Of a DNA stretch of 64,000 bases, positions 8,444 to 16,532 are shown piece after piece. The position numbers were made by a program, and so were the translations under genes. The notes below the pieces were generated by a model. The model was not told the DNA's origin. It was given only the letters and a program-made list of their open reading frames with translations, and did no database searches. Origin of the DNA: Daejeonella sp. (GTDB lineage Bacteria > Bacteroidota > Bacteroidia > Sphingobacteriales > Sphingobacteriaceae); contig NZ_JAUYSS010000065.1 in the NCBI RefSeq assembly GCF_030695525.1, positions 62,001 through 126,000 on the forward strand, given 5' to 3'. The stretch's first letter is position 1; every line of letters starts with the position of its first letter.

Positions 8444-9075
8444 TCGGCCGGGCTGTAAATTTTATTAAGAAGTATCTCGATAAAAAAGACCGCCAAAAGG
8501 AGATAATTGCAGACTTTCACACTACGATAATCAGGGTTGAAGACAATTTTATTTCATCAACTTCTGTAATGCTCGACGAGCGATTAATTGGGAACATATA
8601 TTCCCTGAAAGAAGTTACCGTAGCTTCAGGTGCTGAAATATCGGGTAATATCACTTCCAGGACAAGTAATATTCATGGTAAAGTAATTGGGGATATTATC
8701 TCCACCGAGTCAGCAATCATTAGAAGCTCGGCCATAATATGCGGGAATATCAGGGCTAAATCAATAAATGTAGAACCTGGATGTACTATAAATGGGATGA
8801 TCCGGATTGAAGGGAATATTGATGAGCGCGATCTTATTGAGAAGGTTGAGAACAGGCTCCCTCCAAAAAGCCAGAAAGAGATTATTTCTTTGCCTTATTT
8901 GATTTCTGAGCCGGCTGAAACCGAAATGGAAGCTGTTGCCAAACCAACAAGTCAACATGACAGACCATCTGAGGTGAATAAGCGGGCGCCGGTTCCTGTG
9001 ACTAAGACTAAGTTAGTTGTGCCTTCGGCCGATCAGGAGGAAGCTAACAAACCCAATACCAACAGCTGGTATTGA
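8440..9075 (+). CDS. Bactofilin (long form with N-terminal helix and C-terminal tail)
   Basis: A 211-aa bactofilin. Residues 1-24 (MIGRAVNFIKKYLDKKDRQK) form a likely amphipathic basic helix that could bind the membrane. About 25-130 is the beta-helix (SVMLDERLIGNIYSLKEVTV, EISGNITSRTSNIHGKVIGD, IICGNIRAKSINVEPGCTIN). About 135-211 is a charged, proline-rich tail without clear fold. Its ATG overlaps the stop of the actin-like gene by 4 bases (ATGA), so the two are probably made in step and may work together. It differs from the short bactofilin at 5925-6302 by having both terminal extensions. Confidence 0.9.
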   Translation: MIGRAVNFIKKYLDKKDRQKEIIADFHTTIIRVEDNFISSTSVMLDERLIGNIYSLKEVTVASGAEISGNITSRTSNIHGKVIGDIISTESAIIRSSAIICGNIRAKSINVEPGCTINGMIRIEGNIDERDLIEKVENRLPPKSQKEIISLPYLISEPAETEMEAVAKPTSQHDRPSEVNKRAPVPVTKTKLVVPSADQEEANKPNTNSWY

Positions 9076-9143
9076 TTCTGCTTCTATTTTGACACTAAGA
9101 TTATAAGCAGCTCCTTAAATGAAATCTAAAATCATAATTTTGA

Positions 9144-9179
9144 AGGATATTTCCGGGATATAATCTACTGGAATATCCT
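9144..9179 (+). promoter_or_regulatory. Hairpin just ahead of the flavin oxidoreductase start
   Basis: AGGATATTTCC (9144-9154) can pair with GGAATATCCT (9170-9179), with one bulged base and a 15-base loop. The 3' arm ends 8 bases before the ATG at 9188 and would cover the ribosome-binding region. It may be a weak attenuator, a folded leader or chance. Confidence 0.35.
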
Positions 9180-9187
9180 GTACAATT

Positions 9188-10204
9188 ATGGAAGAAACCT
9201 CTGCCCCGGACTCAAATTTAACCATACCATTTTCAGTTCTGGATCTGGTTCCTGTTTTGTCAGGGAAAGGCCCTTCCGACTCGTTTAAGAATAGTATGGA
9301 TCTTGCCAGGAATTGCGAAAAATTCGGATATTCCAGGTACTGGATAGCTGAACATCACAATATGGCAGGTATTGCGAGTTCAGCCACCTCCATTCTGATC
9401 TCGCATATTGCAGCCGGCACAAACTCTATACGGGTTGGTTCGGGTGGAATTATGTTACCCAACCATGCACCTTTGATTATTGCAGAGCAGTTTGGTACAC
9501 TTGAGTCTTTATTTCCAGGAAGAATAGATCTCGGACTCGGTCGCGCGCCGGGTACTGATCAGTTAACTGCTATGGCATTACGCCGAAACCTGGAAGGTGC
9601 GGGAGAAGATTTTGCAAAAAGTCTGATGGAACTGAGATCATATTTGTCATCAGATAATTCAGAGTCAGCAGTGAGAGCAATCCCCGGGGAAGGCCTGGAT
9701 ATTCCAATATGGCTGCTTGGTTCCAGTACCTACAGTGCCCAGTTAGCCGGAATTTTAGGTTTGCCATTTGCATTTGCAAGTCATTTTGCACCAGCTCAGC
9801 TATTTTCTGCATTGCAGGTTTATCGTGAAAGTTTCAGGCCATCTTTGTCACTGAAGAAACCCTACGCGATAGCTTGTGTAAATGCCATTGCAGCAGAAAC
9901 TGATGATGAAGCCGAATTTCAGGCCACTTCTTTGTTTACTGCTTTTCTGAATGTAATCAGAGGAAAACGGACAAGTCTTCAAGCGCCAGTAGCTTCAATG
10001 GATATGATCTGGAATGAACAAGAAAGGTTTGCAGTGATGCAAATGCTCAAATATACCTTCATTGGTTCAGGAGCTAAAATGAAATCCCTTCTGTCTGAAT
10101 TTGTTTCAAAAACCGGAGTTAATGAGATTATGATTAATTCTCATATTTTTGATCATAAAACAAGGGTTCGTTCCTATGAAATTATCTCGGAATTGGTATC
10201 CTGA
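9188..10204 (+). CDS. LLM class flavin-dependent oxidoreductase (luciferase-like)
   Basis: A 338-aa bacterial luciferase-like TIM barrel. Visible family features are the opening strand PFSVLDLVPV, the segment YSRYWIAEHHNMAGIASSAT, the barrel strand IRVGSGGIMLPNHAPLIIAE, and FPGRIDLGLGRAPGTD. This matches the YhbW-like subgroup (group 1 LLM hypotheticals), which use FMN or F420-like flavins; in Bacteroidota FMN is the likely cofactor. The substrate is unknown. It stands as a single gene or with the DAC-like gene 58 bp downstream. Confidence 0.9.
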   Translation: MEETSAPDSNLTIPFSVLDLVPVLSGKGPSDSFKNSMDLARNCEKFGYSRYWIAEHHNMAGIASSATSILISHIAAGTNSIRVGSGGIMLPNHAPLIIAEQFGTLESLFPGRIDLGLGRAPGTDQLTAMALRRNLEGAGEDFAKSLMELRSYLSSDNSESAVRAIPGEGLDIPIWLLGSSTYSAQLAGILGLPFAFASHFAPAQLFSALQVYRESFRPSLSLKKPYAIACVNAIAAETDDEAEFQATSLFTAFLNVIRGKRTSLQAPVASMDMIWNEQERFAVMQMLKYTFIGSGAKMKSLLSEFVSKTGVNEIMINSHIFDHKTRVRSYEIISELVS

Positions 10205-10262
10205 AGAATCTCATGTATATTCAATCATGACAGAGGGAAAATATTTTTTGAATTTCTAAACT

Positions 10263-11402
10263 ATGTCTAGTCTATCAACATACAAAGCTGCATCTGCTGT
10301 TGCATTAATTGCGGAAAAACATTTTGCAGACCATTTGGATGAGGCAATGCAAAGAGGTGAGCCAGATCTGGCAGCTGCACCATCGGCTATACAGATTGAA
10401 ATTATGCTAGATATAGCATTCTGGGCAAGCTTAAGAAGAGAGGAGGGTAATTCTCCAAAAATTTCAATTGCTTTCCTTTCCCCTGAACAGGCAGGTTCTG
10501 CACTTCAGTTCGAGCAAAAACTTGCTTTTAACAGCAAAGTGCTCACTAAACTTGGTCCGGGGGTGGAGCGCCCCGGTATTCATTTGGGAGTATGGTATGA
10601 TGAAAACGGCTTGTATATTTGGGGAACGACTCATAAAATCCCTAATTGCTGTTTTGTACTGGATGTTTCTGAACCCGGTCTGCTGGTTATAAAACATAGA
10701 AGGATGCGTGGCTTTGGAAAGTATACCAATATAATGGTACTCCGCGGTGACCAAATCAAGGTGGTCGATGAGAGTAGCGCAAATTTACCGGATTGCCCGA
10801 TGTTATTGACCTCATTACTTGGTTTAACGTCAGAATCTGATGATAATTCTGTAAACGTGCTGATCCAGCTTGCCACCTCAATGCGTGCACACAAACATGG
10901 TGGAATTTTACTAGTCGTTCCTGCAGGTACTGATACATGGCGTGAATCTATATTAAAGCCTGTTAAATATGCTGTTTATCCGGCATTCGCCGGACTGACT
11001 GACCTGATGAATGATGATCAGAATAAATGGACATCAAGTGTATGGCTCGGGGAACTTAGCCGGGAAATTGAAAGCATTGCCGGTCTTACAGCAATTGACG
11101 GTGCAACAGTAATTACTGATAATTATGAGGTGCTGGCTTTTGGCGCTAAAATCAGCAGGATAGATGGGAGTCCGAGAGTTGAACGGGTGTTGTTAACTGA
11201 ACCTGTGGTTGGTGGGGAAGGAAAAATTGTAAATCCTGCAAGTAGTGGAGGTACAAGACATATTTCTGCAGCACAATTTGTCCATGATCAGCGTGATTCT
11301 ATTGCACTGGTAGCTTCTCAGGATGGACACTTTACCATCTTTACCTGGTCACCCTGTGAGAATATAGTACATGCCCACAGGATAGATAGTTTGCTGCTCT
11401 AA
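10263..11402 (+). CDS. DACNV-type diadenylate cyclase-like protein (c-di-AMP synthase candidate)
   Basis: A 379-aa protein with a DAC-like C-terminal domain. The DGA motif is at about residue 278 (DGATVITDNYEVLAFGAKI) and the RHR-type motif at about 329, in the segment GGTRHISAAQFVHDQ, followed by the usual strand IALVASQDGHFTIF. The N-terminal ~250 residues fit the putative sensor region (DACNV) described next to DAC domains. DAC enzymes join two ATP into c-di-AMP. The third position of RHR is Ile here, so activity needs testing. It has no membrane segment, unlike CdaA. It follows the LLM oxidoreductase by 58 bp. Confidence 0.75.
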   Translation: MSSLSTYKAASAVALIAEKHFADHLDEAMQRGEPDLAAAPSAIQIEIMLDIAFWASLRREEGNSPKISIAFLSPEQAGSALQFEQKLAFNSKVLTKLGPGVERPGIHLGVWYDENGLYIWGTTHKIPNCCFVLDVSEPGLLVIKHRRMRGFGKYTNIMVLRGDQIKVVDESSANLPDCPMLLTSLLGLTSESDDNSVNVLIQLATSMRAHKHGGILLVVPAGTDTWRESILKPVKYAVYPAFAGLTDLMNDDQNKWTSSVWLGELSREIESIAGLTAIDGATVITDNYEVLAFGAKISRIDGSPRVERVLLTEPVVGGEGKIVNPASSGGTRHISAAQFVHDQRDSIALVASQDGHFTIFTWSPCENIVHAHRIDSLLL

Positions 11403-11892
11403 TTTGAAGATTTGAAGATTTGAAAATTAGCAAATTTGAAAATGAGATTTGCGTATTCAGGAATGTTTATTACCAGGCATTAAATTATATATAATATTCT
11501 ATCCAACTTGTTATTCTGCTTTAATTTCCCATGCTAGCGCAGATGTGTCGCGTGTACTTATTTAGTTCATTCATGGGACGCGTGGCACGCCCGTACCAGC
11601 AGCGTCATGCTATCCGTCCCAATGAAAAACAGCTCCGTGTAAAATAAACCTTGCCGGAGGAGGTAGCTTCCGGCTAATGGTAATTTGAAATAATAAGTAT
11701 TTCTTGCCGGAACTAACCGGAGGAAAGGGCTGAACTAGCCTATAAAACACAGGCGCTGCTTTCCAAAATCAAATTATTATGCTCCAGAGCCTAATCTGAC
11801 CGATTATAAAGTATTTTTTTACTCTTTCTTCTGTCGAACTCAGGTTAAATTAAATAAAACTCAATCCAACCTATGATTATGCTGTAATTTCT
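11403..11892. other. 490-bp intergenic region: short AT repeats plus a dispersed repeat
   Basis: No convincing gene. 11404-11450 holds short near-repeats (TTTGAAGAT units and a TTAGCAAATTTG unit) of the same type as those around 39.7-41.7 kb. 11609-11850 is one copy of a ~245-bp element repeated at 44475-44719, listed separately. The rest shows no feature I can name. Confidence 0.6.
11609..11850 (+). repeat. Dispersed ~245-bp noncoding repeat, copy 1
   Basis: Same orientation as copy 2 at 44475-44719. Shared blocks include AACAGCTCCG, AAATAAACCTTGCCGGAGGA, CTTCCGGCTA, GGTAATTTGAAATA, TTCTTGCCGGAA, CCGGAGGAAAGGGCT, GCTTTCCAAAATCAAAT and GAACTCAGGTTAAA. Small hairpins recur: GCCGGA/TCCGGC, a CCGG/CCGG loop, and GGAAAG pairing with CTTTCC further on. 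Neither copy has a long reading frame. It could be a structured RNA, a MITE-like element or the relic of a gene. Confidence 0.7.
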
Positions 11893-12930
11893 CTACTCCG
11901 GTATTTGCTGACTTAAACAGTGCAAGGTCCCAAATCCCCAGATCAGGTCTGTTGCATTTATTGGAATGATCTTTCGGTCAGGGAAACATCCTGCAATAAT
12001 ATTCAATGCCTCACGGTCTCTGTAATCATTAAATACCGGTACAAGGACTGACTTGTTTAAAATAAGAAAGTTAGCATAACTGGCAGGTAAACGGAGTCCA
12101 TCGAAATCAAGCCTGGAAGGCATGGGCAAGATTACAATTTTTGGTGATTTTCCATTCTCTAATTTTGCCTCCTGAAGCCGTTTCAGGTTATCCTGTAATG
12201 CTTTATAATTGCTGTCCTTAGGATCTGATTCTATAACGGTGACAATCGTATGCTCATTCACAAATCGGCAGAGATCATCAATATGTCCATGAGTATCATC
12301 TCCGGTGATTCCATCCCCAAGCCAGATTACATTGCTCACTCCAAGGTACTCCCTAAAGACCGCCTCATAATCCGCGCGACTAAATCCAGGATTTCTTACC
12401 TGAATATCCGGATGCATCAAACATTCTTCTGAAGTAAGGAGGGTACCCTTTCCGTTTACATCAATGGCGCCTCCTTCAAGAATAACCGGTTTGCCATCTC
12501 GAAAAACAGGTGTCAGCGGTATGTTAAGATGATTGGCTACACTTGATGGTACCTGTCTGTCGAGTGTATAGTTCCTGTATTTTGCCCAGCCATTAAAATG
12601 GAAATTTAAAGCTTCCCTTTTATTACCATTTTTAACGATAATCGGACCAGAATCACGCATCCAGCTTCGGTTGGTTTTTTGAAAAATAAAATTCAGCTTT
12701 TCAAGATCTACATGAGCCTTTTCCAGCATCTCAGAGACTCTATTCTTCTGTTTTTCATCACTGACCAACAGAAAGACTTCTTCAAATTCAGCTATTTTTT
12801 TGATGAATTCGACAAAATCCCATTGTACAGCGGCAAATTTGCCCGGCCAGTCATTGCCATTGTGTGGAAAGCAAAGTAATATACCCTGCTGTTTTTCCCA
12901 TTCAGCAGGAAATCTTCTACCTGTACTCAT
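11893..12930 (-). CDS. aguA: Agmatine deiminase
   Basis: A 345-aa enzyme of the peptidyl-arginine deiminase fold that converts agmatine to N-carbamoylputrescine and ammonia. Diagnostic segments are RSWMRDSGPIIVKNG near the N-terminus, VILEGGAIDVNGKGTLLTSE, GDGITGDDTHGHIDDLCRF, and the catalytic cysteine C338 in GFGTLHCLSQQIP at the C-terminus. It starts one base after the stop of the N-carbamoylputrescine amidase gene, so the two form an operon covering the last steps from agmatine to putrescine. Arginine decarboxylase is not in this window. Confidence 0.95.
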   Translation of the reverse strand: MSTGRRFPAEWEKQQGILLCFPHNGNDWPGKFAAVQWDFVEFIKKIAEFEEVFLLVSDEKQKNRVSEMLEKAHVDLEKLNFIFQKTNRSWMRDSGPIIVKNGNKREALNFHFNGWAKYRNYTLDRQVPSSVANHLNIPLTPVFRDGKPVILEGGAIDVNGKGTLLTSEECLMHPDIQVRNPGFSRADYEAVFREYLGVSNVIWLGDGITGDDTHGHIDDLCRFVNEHTIVTVIESDPKDSNYKALQDNLKRLQEAKLENGKSPKIVILPMPSRLDFDGLRLPASYANFLILNKSVLVPVFNDYRDREALNIIAGCFPDRKIIPINATDLIWGFGTLHCLSQQIPE

Positions 12931-12931
12931 A

Positions 12932-13819
12932 TTAATCTATGGCTCTTTTTGTGATATCGCCAAAGGCATCAATTCTTCTGTCTCTGAAGAAAGGCCAGTT
13001 TTGACGTACATTTTCCTGTAACTCGAGGTCGACCTCTGCAATAAGAATCTCTTCCTGATCGTGGGAGGCCTGGGCAAGTATCTCTCCCTGCGGACCCGCA
13101 ATGAATGATGAACCCCAGAATTGAATCCCTGCAGTATCGGGTAAATATTGTTCGAGGCCAATACGGTTTGCAGCAGCAACATATACCCCGTTTGCAACGG
13201 CATGTCCTTTCATGACATTCATCCAGGCCCCATGCTGTTTTTCTCCATATTGTTCCTTTTCGAGCGGATGCCAGCCAATGGCCGTAGGATAAAAAAGTAC
13301 TTCAGCACCCTGCAAAGCCGTTAATCTGGCTGCTTCCGGATACCATTGATCCCAGCAGATCAGCGTACCTATCTTTCCTTTTTTTGTTGGAAAAGTTTTA
13401 AAACCGATATCTCCGGGAGTGAAATAGAATTTCTCATAAAAATGTGGATCGTCTGGAATATGCATCTTTCGGTACAATCCAGCCTCCGAACCATCAGTAT
13501 CAATGATATAGGCACTGTTATGATAAATGCCGGCCATTCTTTTTTCAAAGAAAGGAACAATAATCACTACACCAAGTTCTTTTGCCAGTGCACTGAAAGC
13601 AATAAATGAGGTGCTGTAGAGTGGTTCTGCCAGAGCAAAATTTGCGGTGTCTTCAGACTGGCAGAAATAATGACTGCTGTAAAGTTCTGGCAGTGAGATT
13701 ACTTCGGCTCCTTTTTTTGCAGCCTCACGAACCCAGCTCAGGCATTTATTTAAATTGTTTTCCGCAATATCATTGAGGTTAAGCTGAATCACAGCAATTT
13801 TATAGGTACTTTTTGACAT
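12932..13819 (-). CDS. aguB: N-carbamoylputrescine amidase
   Basis: A 295-aa nitrilase-superfamily amidase that turns N-carbamoylputrescine into putrescine, CO2 and ammonia. The Glu-Lys-Cys triad is visible: E45 in SLPELYSSHYF, K118 in LYRKMHIPDD and C155 in GTLICWDQWYPEAA. Length and motifs match plant and bacterial AguB. It is the first gene of the aguBA pair, with the deiminase gene one base downstream. Substrate specificity is supported by this neighbour. Confidence 0.95.
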   Translation of the reverse strand: MSKSTYKIAVIQLNLNDIAENNLNKCLSWVREAAKKGAEVISLPELYSSHYFCQSEDTANFALAEPLYSTSFIAFSALAKELGVVIIVPFFEKRMAGIYHNSAYIIDTDGSEAGLYRKMHIPDDPHFYEKFYFTPGDIGFKTFPTKKGKIGTLICWDQWYPEAARLTALQGAEVLFYPTAIGWHPLEKEQYGEKQHGAWMNVMKGHAVANGVYVAAANRIGLEQYLPDTAGIQFWGSSFIAGPQGEILAQASHDQEEILIAEVDLELQENVRQNWPFFRDRRIDAFGDITKRAID

Positions 13820-13894
13820 ATGGAATCTTATAGGAACCGTAAAGCTGCAAAATTAATGAATTTAATTTAATAAGGCTGGCAGGGTTAACGAGAA

Positions 13895-13923
13895 GGCTGA
13901 CAGGGTTTTAAACCCTGTCAGCC
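13895..13923 (-). terminator. Perfect 29-bp palindrome, likely terminator or repeat
   Basis: GGCTGACAGGG TTTTAAA CCCTGTCAGCC forms an 11-bp stem. A degenerate half-copy (AGGCTGGCAGGGTT) lies just before it at about 13873. It overlaps the last codons of the broken DHFR-like reading frame, whose stop is inside the palindrome. It probably ends transcripts of the minus-strand gene. The GACAGGGTTTTAAACCCTGTC core also looks like a dispersed genomic repeat, which I cannot confirm here. Confidence 0.6.
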
Positions 13924-14452
13924 TTTAGATTAGCTTTTTCGTAACTTAGTTGCACAAGTCCTGAAGCGAAGGTTTGGCTATTAACAAGCTTGATGTTTTG
14001 TTCAGGCAGGCCATCCCTGAATAACCTGATCCCGCTTTCCAGAAGGTGAGGGATGATTGAAATAATCATTTTGTCGATTAGTGAATACTTTAGCATTTCT
14101 TTGATAGTTTCGGAGTCACCATCACAATAGATATCCTTTCCCGGTTCTTTTCTTAAGTCTGCGATAAGAGCTTTTACATCGTTAAAGTATTGAATATGAA
14201 GCTCTGATCCTGTTTTGGACTTAGAGAATACATAGACTTTTTGTCTTTATAAGGAAATTCAATTCCAAATGTTTTAACCTTATCGTATGTTTTTCTGCCC
14301 CAGATTATTGTGTCGACCGTTTTTGTAAATTCAGCGTATCCGTAATCTTCACCTGGGCTCTCAACTTTCGATAGAAAATCTATGGTGTCATCCTCTTTGG
14401 CGATATAACCATCGGGGCTCATTGCTATAAAGAGAATAACGTTTCTCGTCAT
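13908..14452 (-). pseudogene. DHFR-like (RibD C-terminal domain) protein, frameshifted
   Basis: The N-terminal part (14452 to about 14235) reads NVILFIAMSPDGYIAKEDD, then FTKTVDTIIWGRKTYDKV, typical of the small dihydrofolate-reductase-like RibD_C family. The frame then runs into a stop at 14174. Shifting frame at about 14235 (after GACAAAAAGTC) restores YVFSKSKTGSELHIQYF, then IYCDGDSETIKEM, LLESGIRLFRDG and GLVQLSYEK, the expected remainder. One base is therefore missing near an A run. It is either a real pseudogene or an assembly error. If intact it would be a ~180-aa cytosolic NADPH-dependent reductase of unknown substrate. Confidence 0.8.
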
Positions 14453-14482
14453 GAATAAGCTCTGATTATTTAAAACAAAAAC

Positions 14483-15046
14483 TTATTTAAATGTTAAACC
14501 AAGTCCCAGGCGGATACTGCCAATATCAAAGTTCTCTGAAACCTGAAAATTGGTGGGGAAGTCGATCTTTTGATAATTATATCCTGTTTGAAGTCCAAGA
14601 TTGAGCCCGGGATTTACAGGTATTGAATAGGAGATACCTGCTCCTGCTGTCAGACCTCTGTTCAGATTATTGAAAAGCTTTACTGCATAGCCGCCATAGG
14701 CATCTAATTTGAGTCCGTTAAGTTGAGGGTCGATATAATATGATGCATTAAGTGTGATAGGGAGGGTATTGTAATTTCCTCCACCCGATTTGCGATAGTT
14801 ATCAGTCCCTAATGCAAATCCAATTCCAAAATTTTCATTCAGGAGTTTAGTAACCCCTGTACGTGTTCTGAATCCATTAAATGTTGGGTTGCCCGTCAAT
14901 GAGGTGCTGCCATGGATCAGAGCACTTATTTCAGTATAATTTATCAAACGTCTTTGCTGAGCAATTGCACTGTTGCTATGCAATAGGAAGACAGCAAACA
15001 AAAACAGAATTCCGGGAGAAAATGATTTTATATTCATAAGTTTCAA
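14483..15046 (-). CDS. Predicted outer-membrane beta-barrel protein
   Basis: A 187-aa exported protein. A signal peptide ends at about residue 29 (LFAVFLLHSNSAIAQ). The rest alternates like a small beta-barrel: GFGIALGT-type strands, LPITLNASYYID, LKLDAYGGYAVKLF, GLTAGAGISYSIPV, LNLGLQTGYNYQKI, and a C-terminal strand SIRLGLGLTFK ending in an aromatic-Lys. The M at residue 4 (15037) is an equally good start. No function can be assigned. It faces the MBL-hydrolase gene divergently. Confidence 0.75.
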   Translation of the reverse strand: MKLMNIKSFSPGILFLFAVFLLHSNSAIAQQRRLINYTEISALIHGSTSLTGNPTFNGFRTRTGVTKLLNENFGIGFALGTDNYRKSGGGNYNTLPITLNASYYIDPQLNGLKLDAYGGYAVKLFNNLNRGLTAGAGISYSIPVNPGLNLGLQTGYNYQKIDFPTNFQVSENFDIGSIRLGLGLTFK

Positions 15047-15155
15047 TAGCAGATTGATTTATTTCTCCGGCTAATATAAATACATAAGCTGATGTCTTTA
15101 ATCCTTTTTCTGTAAATTTATGGCCAAACTAAATTCAAATTTTTTTTTAACACGA

Positions 15156-15974
15156 ATGGCATTAAGTTTTGCATCTTTAAATTCAGGGAGTAACGGCAAC
15201 TGTTATTATCTTGAAAATGAGCAAGATGCAATTTTTGTTGATGCAGGGATTTCCTGCCGTGAAACTGAAAAACGGATGGATCGGCTGGGGCTCGCAATGA
15301 ATAAAATCAGGGCGATCTTTGTTTCGCATGAACATGCAGATCATATCCGGGGAATTACGGTAATTGCTAAAAAATACAGATTGCCGGTTTACATTACTGA
15401 TCTGACACTTAACCGATCGCGGCTTATTTTGGATTCTGATCTGATCAGAACCTTTAGAGCACATCAAGCGGTGAATATAGGCGATCTTGTCATTACCCCA
15501 TTCCCTAAATTTCATGACGCTACTGAGCCACATAGTTTTACGATAAAGAGCAAAGGTTTTACCGTTGGTGTCTTCACGGATATTGGTTTTCCTTGTGAAC
15601 ATGTTATCCGGTATTTTGGCGAATGCCATGCTGCATTTCTTGAAGCAAATTATGATGAATATCTATTGGATAATGGGAGATATCCTTATCATTTAAAAGC
15701 TCGTATCAAGGGAAGGGATGGCCATCTTTCAAATAAGCAGGCACTTGATCTTTTTTCAGCCAATGGAACACATATGAGTCATCTTTTGCTTTCGCACCTT
15801 TCCAGGGATAATAACGATCCCCGAACAGTGATGGAGTTGTTTAAACAGGTAAAATGCAGCACTATAATTACTGTGGCATCAAGAGACCGGGAATCCGAAA
15901 TTTATCGTATCGCAGATTCTGATCTGCCTGCAAAAAGATCCAATTCTGAAGCAATTCAATTTTCCTTATTCTGA
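15156..15974 (+). CDS. MBL-fold metallohydrolase, WalJ/YycJ-like
   Basis: A 272-aa metallo-beta-lactamase-fold hydrolase. I start it at the ATG at 15156, because LSFASLNSGSNGNCYYLE is the normal opening of this family; the ATG at 15120 would add an unneeded TTTT-encoded stretch. Metal ligands are in VSHEHADHIRG, with further ligands in VFTDIGFP and LLLSHLSRDNND. In Firmicutes the homologue accompanies the WalKR system; in Bacteroidota it is usually a stand-alone gene, and nuclease activity has been suggested for the family. Substrate unknown. Confidence 0.88.
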   Translation: MALSFASLNSGSNGNCYYLENEQDAIFVDAGISCRETEKRMDRLGLAMNKIRAIFVSHEHADHIRGITVIAKKYRLPVYITDLTLNRSRLILDSDLIRTFRAHQAVNIGDLVITPFPKFHDATEPHSFTIKSKGFTVGVFTDIGFPCEHVIRYFGECHAAFLEANYDEYLLDNGRYPYHLKARIKGRDGHLSNKQALDLFSANGTHMSHLLLSHLSRDNNDPRTVMELFKQVKCSTIITVASRDRESEIYRIADSDLPAKRSNSEAIQFSLF

Positions 15975-16050
15975 CATCGTAAGGTTGGGAAAAAATCATT
16001 GATGCAATCAGTCTGAATGTTTATATTCGAATCAGCTTTATTAATCAATC

Positions 16051-16425
16051 ATGGTCTTAATAATCCTGAATATTATTTTCTGTCTTTCTTTCCTTGTCTT
16101 TGCCTGGTTTAATGTGAATGACAATGATTCCTGGCTTTGGGTTCCAATTTACCTGGCGGCTTCTGTTTTTTGCGGACTTGCAGGTTTTGGATTGTTTTTC
16201 CCTCTGCTTTATTTATTGCTGATTGGATTTTACCTGATTTATGCTTTAATTTTATTCTTTAGGAAGGATGGGGTTAAAGACTGGATTTTCAAATATAATC
16301 AACCAAGCATTACTGAAAGTATGCAGGCAACAAAGCCTTATATTGAAATGACCAGGGAGTTTTTTGGTCTGCTGATTATTTCTGCCGCTCTTGCTTTGAA
16401 TTATTTTTGGTCGGGCGGGATTTGA
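16051..16425 (+). CDS. TMEM220-like small membrane protein
   Basis: A 124-aa protein with four hydrophobic helices (about 3-20, 27-45, 47-68 and 104-118). It carries the family-like N-terminus FAWFNVNDNDSWLWVPIY, where the conserved Gln/Asn-Asp-Asn-Asp-x-x-W segment is typical of TMEM220 proteins. The function is unknown. It sits directly upstream of the ebo operon on the same strand, with a 107-bp gap, so co-expression is possible but not shown. Confidence 0.75.
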   Translation: MVLIILNIIFCLSFLVFAWFNVNDNDSWLWVPIYLAASVFCGLAGFGLFFPLLYLLLIGFYLIYALILFFRKDGVKDWIFKYNQPSITESMQATKPYIEMTREFFGLLIISAALALNYFWSGGI

Positions 16426-16532
16426 GATTGTTTTCAAATGCTTCTAAATTCAAGTTTTTAGTTCTTATTGTGGTTAATTTTTGATATTTTTCGCAATAAT
16501 TATTCCTTCTGGCTAAATAAAATTCAATTTCT

